The translations under genes were made by a program, and so were the position numbers. 14,093 bases of DNA from JAHFRG01 sp036522275 (GTDB lineage: Bacteria; Pseudomonadota; Gammaproteobacteria; Burkholderiales; JAHFRG01): NCBI GenBank assembly GCA_036522275.1, contig DATDGC010000012.1, positions 1 through 14,093 of the forward strand. Reading direction: 5' to 3'. The notes under the pieces are model-generated. The model was not told where the DNA came from, did no database searches, and saw nothing but the letters and a program-made list of their open reading frames with translations. Shown here piece after piece: positions 1 through 6,980 of this stretch (position 1 is the first letter of the stretch; each line of letters begins with the position of its first letter).

Positions 1-1014
1 AGCCGCTTCCCCCTGATGCACCAAATAGACATCCGCAGGCTGCGCAACGGGCGCTCCCTCCTGCAACAGCGCCAGCAAACGTTCGATCCCCATGGCGTAA
101 CCGCAAGCAGGTGCGGGCTTGCCGCCCAATTGCTCCACCAGTCCGTCATAACGACCGCCAGCGCACACCGTGTTTTGTGCGCCCAGTTTATCGGACATCC
201 ACTCGAATACGGTCAGATTGTAGTAATCCAGTCCGCGCACCAAGCGTGGGGCGATTTCAAATTCAACCCCGGCGTGGCGCAACATCGCCTGCAGCTCTTC
301 AAAATGTTTGCGGGAGTCCTCATCGAGATCGTCAAGCAGACGCGGCGCGCCGTCGATGATGGGCTGCAATGCGGGATCCTTGCTGTCCAGCACGCGCAGC
401 GGGTTCCTTTCCACGCGGTTGCACACTGCCTCGCCCAGTTTGTTTCCAAACGAGACCAGATATTTTTTCAGGCGCTCGCGGTAACGCGCACGACAATCCA
501 CGCTTCCCAGCGTATTGATTCGCAGTTTGATACCACGCAAGCCCAACTTGTTCCACAGCCGCTCGCACATGATGATGTGCTCGGCGTCAATGTCCGGGCC
601 GGGATAGCCCAGCGCTTCGACCCCTACCTGGTGGAACTGACGGAAGCGTCCCTGCTGCGGGCGTTCGTGACGGAACATTGGCCCCATATAATAAAGTCGT
701 TGCGGGCCAGGATAAAGTAAATTGTGTTGCAACACGGCACGCACACAGGATGCCGTGCCTTCAGGGCGCAAGGTCAGGCTCTCTCCATTCAGCTGGTCGG
801 TAAAGGTGTACATTTCTTTCTCGACGATGTCTGTCGTCTCTCCAATCGAACGCACGAAAAGATCGGTCTTCTCCAGAATGGGCGTGCGGATATTGAGGTA
901 GCCGTAACTTTGCAGCCAGGCGCGCACGGTATCTTCAACGTATTCCCACAAGTACGTTTGACTCGGCAGGACATCGCCCATACCGCGAATCGCCTGGATG
1001 TTTTTGTCTTTCAT
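1..1014 (-). CDS. hisS: histidyl-tRNA synthetase, C-terminus cut by window edge
   Basis: Class II histidyl-tRNA synthetase, which charges tRNA-His with histidine using ATP in the cytoplasm. I translated the minus strand codon by codon: 338 codons from ATG (1012-1014) are open to base 1 with no internal stop. Visible hallmarks are the N-terminal MKDKNIQAIRGMGDVLP, the TLRPEGT segment (about residues 81-87), motif 2 RHERPQQGRFRQFHQ (115-129), the HisA signature LVRGLDYY (258-265), the AGGRYDG loop (285-291) and motif 3 GYAMGIER (305-312). The family is about 420 residues, so only the C-terminal anticodon-binding domain is missing, beyond the window. The gene lies 66 bases downstream of rodZ on the same strand. 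A weak hairpin in that gap leaves open whether it is read from the upstream operon. Identification is very secure. Confidence 0.97.
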   Translation of the reverse strand, partial: MKDKNIQAIRGMGDVLPSQTYLWEYVEDTVRAWLQSYGYLNIRTPILEKTDLFVRSIGETTDIVEKEMYTFTDQLNGESLTLRPEGTASCVRAVLQHNLLYPGPQRLYYMGPMFRHERPQQGRFRQFHQVGVEALGYPGPDIDAEHIIMCERLWNKLGLRGIKLRINTLGSVDCRARYRERLKKYLVSFGNKLGEAVCNRVERNPLRVLDSKDPALQPIIDGAPRLLDDLDEDSRKHFEELQAMLRHAGVEFEIAPRLVRGLDYYNLTVFEWMSDKLGAQNTVCAGGRYDGLVEQLGGKPAPACGYAMGIERLLALLQEGAPVAQPADVYLVHQGEAA

Positions 1015-1043
1015 TATATAAATGGGAAATAATACAGATTTGA

Positions 1044-1072
1044 GGAACCGTGATCTCTAAGGACCCGGTTCC
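1044..1072 (-). terminator. possible weak hairpin between rodZ and hisS
   Basis: A perfect 7-base inverted repeat (GGAACCG at 1044-1050 and CGGTTCC at 1066-1072) with a 15-base loop lies in the 66-base gap. On the minus strand it is followed by a mixed A/T stretch rather than a clean T run. It could be an attenuator or a poor terminator separating rodZ from hisS. The evidence is only the dyad. Confidence 0.3.
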
Positions 1073-1080
1073 CAAAGGTT

Positions 1081-1911
1081 TTACTCCAAAGTCATTCGCG
1101 CCACGTCAACTTTAGTATACGGTTGCAAATCGATAGGCTTGTCGTTATAAGTGAGCCTCACCCCGACGGCATTGCCCACCACCAGCGAAAAAGGCGGGTG
1201 ACCGCGCACCGTTTGTATGCTGCCCGCGGGATTAATCTGCGAGAAAACAGTCTTGCCGTTTTTATCGGTGATTTCAACCCACGATTCCTGGTCAAACTCG
1301 AGCCTGATCTCGCCGCTCCGGATTTGTTGCGCGACCGGCTTGGCTTCGCTAATCTGCTCGGGCGGGGGTGTATCGCTGGGCACAATGGGGCTTGCGGGTA
1401 TGGCTGGAATTGCAGGAATTGCAGGCTGCGGCGTAACTTGCATCACCGGCGATTTGCTTTTTGGCGGTTTAACCGCGACAGATACCGGCTTAGGGCGCGG
1501 TGCCGCTTGCTCCCGATACCACTCGAAGCCCAGGAACATCACTCCCAGCGCCGCGAATAAAACAAAAATGGCATAGCTGCGCCAGGTATTTATTTTATCC
1601 GAAGCGGTCGGGATTTCCGCCACACCCGGCTCGGCTTCAGGAACCTGCGGAGTAGGCAGCAAATGCTCAGTGGGTTTCAACAGCGGTTCGGCATCAATCT
1701 GCAACAGCTTGGCATAGTTGCGAATGAAGCCGCGCACGAAGGTGATGCGCGGCAGGCTTTTATAATCATTTGCCTCCAGCGCTTCAATCTGTCGCACCCC
1801 GAGCTTAAGCTGCCGCGCCACATCGGCGACAGACAAGCCCTGGCGCTGCCGCGCGTCGGAAAGAACGCTGCCGGCGCCCGCGCTTTTGTTGTCAGCAGCG
1901 CCCTCGCTCAT
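1081..1911 (-). CDS. rodZ: RodZ-like protein (helix-turn-helix, membrane anchor, DUF4115)
   Basis: Bitopic inner-membrane protein of the RodZ family, which connects the MreB cytoskeleton to cell-wall elongation. The 276 residues show a cytoplasmic HTH_25-type domain (about 14-80, with VADVARQLKLGVRQIEALE), a linker, one membrane span (about 112-131), a Pro/Ala-rich periplasmic linker containing the tandem tripeptide IPA (about 165-172), and a C-terminal DUF4115-type beta domain (about 198-276, with SWVEITDKNGKTVF). The length and order match betaproteobacterial members. The ATG at 1909-1911 overlaps the pilF stop by four bases (ATGA), and no strong Shine-Dalgarno precedes it, so translational coupling to pilF is likely. 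Family assignment is clear. The symbol rodZ is inferred from domain order and synteny. Confidence 0.88.
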   Translation of the reverse strand: MSEGAADNKSAGAGSVLSDARQRQGLSVADVARQLKLGVRQIEALEANDYKSLPRITFVRGFIRNYAKLLQIDAEPLLKPTEHLLPTPQVPEAEPGVAEIPTASDKINTWRSYAIFVLFAALGVMFLGFEWYREQAAPRPKPVSVAVKPPKSKSPVMQVTPQPAIPAIPAIPASPIVPSDTPPPEQISEAKPVAQQIRSGEIRLEFDQESWVEITDKNGKTVFSQINPAGSIQTVRGHPPFSLVVGNAVGVRLTYNDKPIDLQPYTKVDVARMTLE

Positions 1912-2690
1912 TTGTATTGCCCATTATTGAGCGCCCGGGTTTCGTTGGACTCCGGATAGTTCTTGCGCAATTGCAAAGCGTAGCTGGCTTCAGCACCGCG
2001 GTCGCCGAGCTTGTGCTCGATGCGTACTCCTAGCCACAGACTCTCCGCAGTCGGAACCGCCACCCGCAAGTATTTGGCGAGATACGCCCTAGCCTCGGTA
2101 TATTGGCTGCGCTTATACGACAAGTCGGCCATGTTATAGAGCGCCTGCGGCTCGCCTGGGCGAATGCGCAGTGCCTTGAGGAAATACTCTTCTGCTGCTT
2201 TTTCATCGCCTTTCCGGCGCATACAGATTCCCGCATTGACATAGGATTTCTCCGGCGTTGCGTACAACGGGTTTTTCAACGCCACAAGAAAATATTTGAT
2301 GGATTGTTCCTCGCGCTTGTGCTGGCAAAGGAACCAGCCGTAATTGTTGTTAGCGTCGGAATCGAGCGGATCGATTTCGAGCGCCCGCTTAAAGTTGCGC
2401 TCCGCATCACCGTCTTCGCGCAATTCCATATATACCAGGCCGGTTACATTGTAGGCGGGAGCATAATTGGGATCAGCACGCAGCGCCTCTTTCAGTTCGT
2501 CCAACGCTGTCCCCATTTGGCCGCGCTGGTAATAACCCGCGCCAAGTTCGGTATGGATTTTCGCCCGCTTCTGCGCATCCGCCGGTTTTGCCTGGGGCAC
2601 CTCCTGCGATGGAGTAACCGTAGTCTGCACGTCGTGCTGCACGCAGCCTGCAAGCACCCCTAGCAGACAAATCGAGATAATTCTTGTCAA
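1908..2690 (-). CDS. pilF: type IV pilus biogenesis/stability lipoprotein PilF (PilW), TPR
   Basis: Outer-membrane pilotin of type IV pili. In the known family it carries the PilQ secretin to the outer membrane and stabilises pili. The 260-residue product has a lipoprotein signal peptide with lipobox LAGC (Cys16), then a chain of TPR helices (about 40-245; motifs such as YAPAYNVTGLVYMELRE and EKSYVNAGICMRRKGD). The start is TTG (2688-2690). It is supported by GGAGAAG with a 5-base spacer and by a four-base TTGA overlap with the rlmN stop, and no ATG or GTG lies in the short stretch upstream. It sits between rlmN and rodZ, the usual place for pilF/pilW in Beta- and Gammaproteobacteria. Other pilus genes are not in the window. 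Confidence 0.92.
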   Translation of the reverse strand: MTRIISICLLGVLAGCVQHDVQTTVTPSQEVPQAKPADAQKRAKIHTELGAGYYQRGQMGTALDELKEALRADPNYAPAYNVTGLVYMELREDGDAERNFKRALEIDPLDSDANNNYGWFLCQHKREEQSIKYFLVALKNPLYATPEKSYVNAGICMRRKGDEKAAEEYFLKALRIRPGEPQALYNMADLSYKRSQYTEARAYLAKYLRVAVPTAESLWLGVRIEHKLGDRGAEASYALQLRKNYPESNETRALNNGQYK

Positions 2691-3778
2691 AGCGACTTCT
2701 CCATTAATGTGACTTTGCGCAATTTGCGCTTAGTGCGGTCCTGCACCTGGCCAACCAATTGGCCGCACGCCGCGTCAATGTCGTCGCCGCGAGTCTTGCG
2801 CGTGGTCACCACAATACCGGCCCGTGTCAGAACGTCACGAAAACGGCTGATTACCTCAGGAGAGGAGCGCTGATACCCGGAATCAGGAAATTGATTAAAC
2901 GGAATAAGGTTGAATTTGCAGGGCACATCCTTGACCAAGGCAACCAGTTGGCGCGCCTGTGCAACGCTGTCATTCACTCCCTTAAGCATGACATACTCGA
3001 AAGTGATGAAATCCCTCGGCGCGGCAGCAATGTATCTTCGGCAGGCAGCGAGCAATTCGCGCAGCGGATATTTTTTGTTGATCGGCACCAGAATGTCGCG
3101 CAATGCATCGTTGGGCGCGTGCAGTGAAACCGCCAGCGCTACCGGGCAGGCTTTGCGCAAGCGGTCTATGCCAGGCACCACACCCGAAGTGCTCAGGGTA
3201 ACGCGGCGGCGCGATAAACCATAAGCATGGTCATCCAGCATCAAATGCATCGCTGTCACCACATTGTCGAGATTCAAAAGCGGCTCGCCCATTCCCATCA
3301 ACACTACATTGCTTATTATCCGCTCACCCTTAGGATCATGACCAAGCGCTTTGTTTGCCCACCACAACTGACCGATGATTTCTGCAGTAGTAAGGTTGCG
3401 GTTAAAACCCTGCCTGCCGGTTGAGCAAAAAGTACATTCCAACGCGCAGCCCGCCTGGGTGGAAATGCACAGCGTGCCGCGTTCGGCTTCCGGGATGAAC
3501 ACCGAGTCGACGGCGTTGCCGTTGCCCACGTCCAGCAACCACTTGCGGGTGCCGTCGGCCGAAACACTGGCTGATTTTACTTTAGGCGGCTCGATTACCG
3601 CCGTCGCCGAAAGCTTCTCGCGCAAGCTCTTGGCGAGATCGCTCATTTTGGCAAAATCGTTTTCGCCGAAATGATGTATCCAGCGCAAAAGCTGCCGCGC
3701 GCGAAACGGCTTCTCACCGATTTCCATGCAGAACCCGGTAAGACGCGTCAAATCAAAATCAAGCAGATTGGCCGGCAT
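2687..3778 (-). CDS. rlmN: dual-specificity 23S rRNA/tRNA adenine-C2 methyltransferase RlmN
   Basis: Radical SAM enzyme that methylates C2 of A2503 in 23S rRNA and A37 in some tRNAs. The 363 residues are full length. The iron-sulfur motif is Cys111-x3-Cys115-x2-Cys118 (CALECTFC), preceded by GTLCIS with Cys104. C-terminal Cys338 (DDIDAACGQL) matches the catalytic cysteine that RlmN and Cfr use for the methyl-cysteine intermediate. MGMGEP (161-166) is the SAM-binding segment. The ATG at 3776-3778 overlaps the ndk stop by one base (TAATG). The last codons carry the ribosome-binding site of pilF. The gene is therefore locked into the ndk-rlmN-pilF-rodZ operon. A Cfr-type resistance paralogue is unlikely given this location. 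Confidence 0.96.
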   Translation of the reverse strand: MPANLLDFDLTRLTGFCMEIGEKPFRARQLLRWIHHFGENDFAKMSDLAKSLREKLSATAVIEPPKVKSASVSADGTRKWLLDVGNGNAVDSVFIPEAERGTLCISTQAGCALECTFCSTGRQGFNRNLTTAEIIGQLWWANKALGHDPKGERIISNVVLMGMGEPLLNLDNVVTAMHLMLDDHAYGLSRRRVTLSTSGVVPGIDRLRKACPVALAVSLHAPNDALRDILVPINKKYPLRELLAACRRYIAAAPRDFITFEYVMLKGVNDSVAQARQLVALVKDVPCKFNLIPFNQFPDSGYQRSSPEVISRFRDVLTRAGIVVTTRKTRGDDIDAACGQLVGQVQDRTKRKLRKVTLMEKSL

Positions 3779-4203
3779 TAGCGTGAATGAATCTCCAGTG
3801 TCGGGAAGAAATAAGCGATTTCCATCGCGGCGGTTTCCAGGCTGTCAGAGCCGTGCACCGCATTGAAGTTCATGCTTTGGGCGAAATCCGCGCGTAGCGT
3901 GCCTTTAACCGCCTTTTTGGGATCGGTCGCGCCCATCAGCTCGCGGTTGACCTGAATCGCATTGTCCCCTTCCAGCACCTGCACCATCACCGGGCCGGAG
4001 GTCATGAACTCGACCAGGTCATTGAAAAACGGCCGCCCGCGGTGCACGGCATAAAACCTTTCGGCCTGGGCGCGGGACAGGTGCAGCATGCGCGCAGCGA
4101 CAATCTTGAGGCCCTTCCCCTCGAAACAAGAATAGATTTTTCCGATGATATTTTTCTCCACGGCATCCGGTTTGACAATGGACAGGGTGCGTTCAACAGC
4201 CAT
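3778..4203 (-). CDS. ndk: nucleoside diphosphate kinase
   Basis: Cytosolic enzyme that transfers the gamma-phosphate from ATP to NDPs through a phosphohistidine intermediate, balancing (d)NTP pools. The 141-residue length is typical. Seen in the sequence are the N-terminal ERTLSIVKPDAV, the GRPFFNDLV segment and the active-site NFNAVHGSDS with His117. The start ATG (4201-4203) has a GGAGA Shine-Dalgarno about six bases upstream. It is the first gene of the minus-strand operon ndk-rlmN-pilF-rodZ, and the divergent gene at 4405 faces away, so the operon promoter should lie between 4204 and 4404. I could not pick a convincing -35/-10 pair there. Confidence 0.97.
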   Translation of the reverse strand: MAVERTLSIVKPDAVEKNIIGKIYSCFEGKGLKIVAARMLHLSRAQAERFYAVHRGRPFFNDLVEFMTSGPVMVQVLEGDNAIQVNRELMGATDPKKAVKGTLRADFAQSMNFNAVHGSDSLETAAMEIAYFFPTLEIHSR

Positions 4204-4280
4204 TCAAGATCTCCAAGATTGATTCTATAAGGGCTATTAAATTCAAGATTAATCCGTAAAAATACCATGTTACGGCGCTC

Positions 4281-4304
4281 AAATAAAGCCTTGAGGCTTA
4301 ATTT
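4281..4304. other. stem-loop between divergent ndk and TPR genes
   Basis: A 10-base stem (4281-4290 with 4295-4304) has one mismatch and a TTGA loop, with A/T-rich outer ends. It sits between two genes reading away from each other, where a terminator makes little sense. It is more likely an operator-like dyad or part of a leader transcript. The 200-base gap is otherwise featureless to me. Confidence 0.35.
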
Positions 4305-4404
4305 ATGGCGCTTTCCCACTAGCAAACCCCGAGCCGTAGTCAAAATTCCTTCATCCACGCATAATGCGCGAAGATTACGCCCACCGCTGTAGCGAGTCCT
4401 GACG

Positions 4405-5061
4405 ATGAATACGCCCCCGCGCCTGGTTTTTAATCTGGCCGCGCTGCTGGTGCTGGTAGCCGCTCCCGCACCAGCCGAACCGCCGCTTACGCACGAGCAG
4501 GCACTGCAGAATCTGCACCGGCCTCATGCTGAGGTGCGCCGCAACACAGTAATTCGCTTGGGTGAAATCGGCGTGATGAGCGACACGCCGGCGCTGCTCA
4601 AGAGCCTGCGCGATGAGGACTGGGTTACCCGCGAGCTCGCGGAAAACGTCCTGTGGCAGGTGTGGAGCCGCTCCGGCGACGAACAGATCGACATGCTGTT
4701 TCAGCAGGGACTCTCACAAATGCACGAAGGCCCCGCACATGAGGCGCTAGCAACATTCAGCAAAATCATTGAACTCAAGCCGGATTTCGCCGAAGGCTGG
4801 AACAAGCGCGCCACGCTTTATTTCATCATGGGAGAGTATGAGAAATCGCTTAGTGATTGCGGTGAAGTAATGAAACGTAATCACTACCATTTCGGCGCGC
4901 TCGCCGGCTATGGCCAGATTTATTCGCGGCTCGACCGACCGGAACTCGCACTTGAGTATTTCCACCGCGCACTCAACTTCAATCCTAACCTGCACGCCGT
5001 CGAACTCGCTATCAAAAAGCTGGAACAGGAAATCAGCGAAAAACGCAAGCACACCATTTGA
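4405..5061 (+). CDS. exported HEAT-repeat/TPR protein
   Basis: Probable periplasmic scaffold protein of unknown partner. The 218 residues begin with a signal peptide (hydrophobic core about 8-20, likely cleavage after APA at about residue 24). An all-helical segment resembling a HEAT repeat follows (about 30-90, with HAEVRRNTVIRLGEIG and LLKSLRDEDWVTRELAENVLW). Three TPR units come next (about 96-128, 129-162, 163-196; e.g. FAEGWNKRATLYFIMGEYEKSL). No catalytic motif is visible. The ATG at 4405 has only a weak GCGAG upstream. The gene is transcribed alone, diverging from ndk and converging on the MAPEG gene. Repeat families are clear but function is not recognised. Confidence 0.85.
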   Translation: MNTPPRLVFNLAALLVLVAAPAPAEPPLTHEQALQNLHRPHAEVRRNTVIRLGEIGVMSDTPALLKSLRDEDWVTRELAENVLWQVWSRSGDEQIDMLFQQGLSQMHEGPAHEALATFSKIIELKPDFAEGWNKRATLYFIMGEYEKSLSDCGEVMKRNHYHFGALAGYGQIYSRLDRPELALEYFHRALNFNPNLHAVELAIKKLEQEISEKRKHTI

Positions 5062-5124
5062 CTTTTCGAACAACGTACAGGCATATCATTGAGGTACGCG
5101 AGCAGCTGTTGAGGCTGAGCAGGG

Positions 5125-5523
5125 TTAAAAAGTCACGCCGTAGAAAGCGAGCAGGCAAAGAATTGCGGCGGAGCTTATGGTGAACCAGCTCGAAAACGTT
5201 CCGACAAAACGCCCCTGGGACCTGCCGGAGGACGCGCCCAGTCCCCGCGCATGCCATATCCTTCCCGCAAGCAGCGTGACACCCAGTACACGCACCACCC
5301 ATGCACTAAAACCCGCAAGCTCGACGAAAAGAATCAGCAACAGCGCGATTGGCACGTATTCCACGAAATTGCCCTGCACGCGGATGGCGCGCGCCAAATC
5401 GGCATGGCCGCCGTCGCCGATACCCACTTTGTATTTCACGCGGTAACTCACCACGCGATAGGAAAGGTAAACTAGAATCAGGCCCAGAAGCGCAGCGTAA
5501 AGAAGAACAATTTGCGGCGTCAT
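5125..5523 (-). CDS. MAPEG family membrane protein (YecN-like)
   Basis: Small integral membrane protein of the MAPEG family (membrane-associated proteins in eicosanoid and glutathione metabolism). Bacterial members such as YecN are mostly uncharacterised; some relatives have glutathione transferase activity. The 132 residues contain about four membrane helices (roughly 5-25, 57-75, 76-91, 112-130). The loop after helix 1 carries GDGGHADLARAIRVQGNFVEYVP, here residues 36-58, including Arg48, Asn52 and Glu55, the conserved MAPEG glutathione-region pattern. The ATG at 5521-5523 has a strong AGGAGG seven bases upstream. It follows hemD by 41 bases on the same strand, so the two may share a transcript. 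A role beyond membership of the family cannot be read from the sequence. Confidence 0.87.
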   Translation of the reverse strand: MTPQIVLLYAALLGLILVYLSYRVVSYRVKYKVGIGDGGHADLARAIRVQGNFVEYVPIALLLILFVELAGFSAWVVRVLGVTLLAGRIWHARGLGASSGRSQGRFVGTFSSWFTISSAAILCLLAFYGVTF

Positions 5524-5564
5524 GACGAGCCTCCTCTCTTAAAAATTTTAACAAGAAGCTTTGG

Positions 5565-6365
5565 CTATCCCGACAAAGCTTTGGCAAGCGCGGTAATAAA
5601 CGGACCCAGTTTAGGCGGACGGGGTTCCAGCATGACCTTTACGCCGAGCGCATTTAATGCCCTGCTGCACACCGGACCTATGGAAGCGACCAACGTTTTG
5701 TTGAGATGAGTTTTCAGGGTTTCTTTCCTTCCCAGGCTCTCAGCCAAGGTGAATAAATTGTAGGCCTGGGAAGCGCTGGTAAAAGCCACCGCGTCAATCT
5801 GGCCGCGTTCCAATGCATCCATTAAATCAATCAGCGGTTGCGTATTTTGTGGAAGCGCCCAGCGGTAAGTCGAAATCTCGATAACAGATGCGCCTCTTTT
5901 CTGCAGTGCCTTTTCCAGCTCGACATTGGTCTCGCCATAACGCTGCACCACTACCCGCTCGCTGCGAATCGGCACGGCATCAAGCGCATCCATTACTTCG
6001 GCAGTGGTAAACGGTTCCGCAGCGCTCAAATCAATGCGCACACTTCGCGAGCGCAACACCGCAGTAGGCTTGGGCCCGCGCGCCACCACCACGGATTGCG
6101 CAAGCAGCTTTTGAAATGTCTCGGTAACACCCAAAGAATCGGTGGCATTGAACAGCGCCTTGGTGCCCACGCCGGTCTGGAAAATCACTGCTTTTGCCGG
6201 CCTGGCTTCCCACTCGCGTATCAGTTTGCCGATATAGGCGGTGTTTACGTCCGGAACTTCAGCCATAGCAGGCGCTGAAAACGGCCGCCCGCCTTGTTTC
6301 ACCACCAACTCGGCGAGCTGATCGCTTACACGATTCTCCAAGAGCGCGACGGTTTTGCCCTTCAT
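5565..6365 (-). CDS. hemD: uroporphyrinogen-III synthase family protein (HemD-like)
   Basis: Predicted to close and rearrange hydroxymethylbilane into uroporphyrinogen III, the branch-point intermediate of haem, sirohaem and cobalamin. The 266 residues match the HEM4 family: N-terminal GKTVALLENRVSDQLAELVVKQGG, then SAPAMAEVPD, and near the C-terminus IDAVAFTSASQAYNLF (about 193-208) and LVASIGPVCSRALNALGVKV (here about 225-244), the usual second-lobe segments. Sequence identity between HemD proteins is low, so the symbol is given by family. It is not beside hemC, hemX or hemY, and could be a second, divergent copy. The start ATG (6363-6365) has a poor Shine-Dalgarno. TATAAG lies just upstream and an unusually A/T-rich block lies 50-115 bases upstream. 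Confidence 0.8.
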   Translation of the reverse strand: MKGKTVALLENRVSDQLAELVVKQGGRPFSAPAMAEVPDVNTAYIGKLIREWEARPAKAVIFQTGVGTKALFNATDSLGVTETFQKLLAQSVVVARGPKPTAVLRSRSVRIDLSAAEPFTTAEVMDALDAVPIRSERVVVQRYGETNVELEKALQKRGASVIEISTYRWALPQNTQPLIDLMDALERGQIDAVAFTSASQAYNLFTLAESLGRKETLKTHLNKTLVASIGPVCSRALNALGVKVMLEPRPPKLGPFITALAKALSG

Positions 6366-6411
6366 AAACTTATAGTCCCGTTTTCAGACTTTCAAGAGGG
6401 GTATGGCTGGC

Positions 6412-6486
6412 TTGTATATAAATAATATATACATTATAATCAATGTATTATTATAATATAATAATATTATACTTTAATAAATTACA
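6412..6486. other. extremely A/T-rich block upstream of hemD
   Basis: Bases 6421-6480 contain only four G or C. Inside are an inverted repeat ATACATT-N6-AATGTAT (6429-6448) and the perfect palindrome ATAATATTAT (6461-6470). The block lies between the 3' end of the molybdenum-carrier gene and the 5' end of hemD, both on the minus strand. It may act as an upstream promoter element, a nucleoid-protein site or an easily melted region, and the sequence cannot decide between these. Confidence 0.6.
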
Positions 6487-6503
6487 GTTATGATCTTCTC
6501 ACC

Positions 6504-6980
6504 TTATATCCGAAAAACCAGATCGAGTGTGAGAGTCACAAATTCTGCAATGCCTGGTTCCTTGGAAGCCCGCGACCCGGCGATGTTCAGCACTTTTATT
6601 GGATATCGCTTCAGGAATTCACGAACCAGCCTCACCGCATCAAGCTCGGGATGAATATGCAAACAGGGCTTACGCTGCTTAATACAAAATTCCTGTGTCA
6701 GTTTGGAGCCGCCTGTCAACTCGGATGCAAGCGAAAAAATCAGCGTGGCGTCGCTGTCGTGCACATTCCATTCCGTGCGCTCAGCGTAATCCGAAGAAGG
6801 CGTTTCTGAAAGTTTGTAGCGGTCGTCCATCCGCCCATCTTCGGCCATCTTCCCCGCTGGACACCATCCCCCATGTGGAAAACCGTGCTTTATGGCCCAA
6901 TACAATGCGGCCTGGTCTGCACCCGTTTGCCCGCCAGAAATGATTTTTAGGGTTTTTACAGAAACAGTTTTCTTGTTAAT
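6504..6980 (-). CDS. putative molybdenum carrier / circularly permuted YpsA SLOG-fold protein, non-canonical start
   Basis: Small Rossmann-like protein of the family annotated as putative molybdenum carrier (PF12694, cpYpsA SLOG). Proposed roles are binding of molybdenum cofactor or a nucleotide ligand, and the true substrate of bacterial members is not established. Read from position 6980, the frame gives 158 residues: ISGGQTGAD (14-22; the SLOG glycine loop), WAIKHGFPHGGWCPAGKMAEDG, YKLSETPSSDYAERTEWNV, and the C-terminal LNIAGSRASKEPGI. The family length is about 150-160, so the conserved N-terminus is needed. A TTG at 6903-6905 would remove the glycine loop. No ATG, GTG or TTG exists between that loop and the upstream in-frame stop. 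The given 5' end is an ATT overlapping the PEBP stop codon (ATTAA) and is only one possibility. It lies directly downstream of the PEBP gene. Confidence 0.75.
   Translation of the reverse strand: MNKKTVSVKTLKIISGGQTGADQAALYWAIKHGFPHGGWCPAGKMAEDGRMDDRYKLSETPSSDYAERTEWNVHDSDATLIFSLASELTGGSKLTQEFCIKQRKPCLHIHPELDAVRLVREFLKRYPIKVLNIAGSRASKEPGIAEFVTLTLDLVFRI

Noticed and set aside
16..1032. Two plus-strand open frames (234 and 102 codons)
   Set aside because: They mirror the hisS codons on the other strand. hisS is verified codon by codon with all family motifs.
6504..6905. Short molybdenum-carrier form starting at TTG 6905
   Set aside because: It would remove the conserved ISGGQTGAD loop that is clearly encoded upstream in the same frame.
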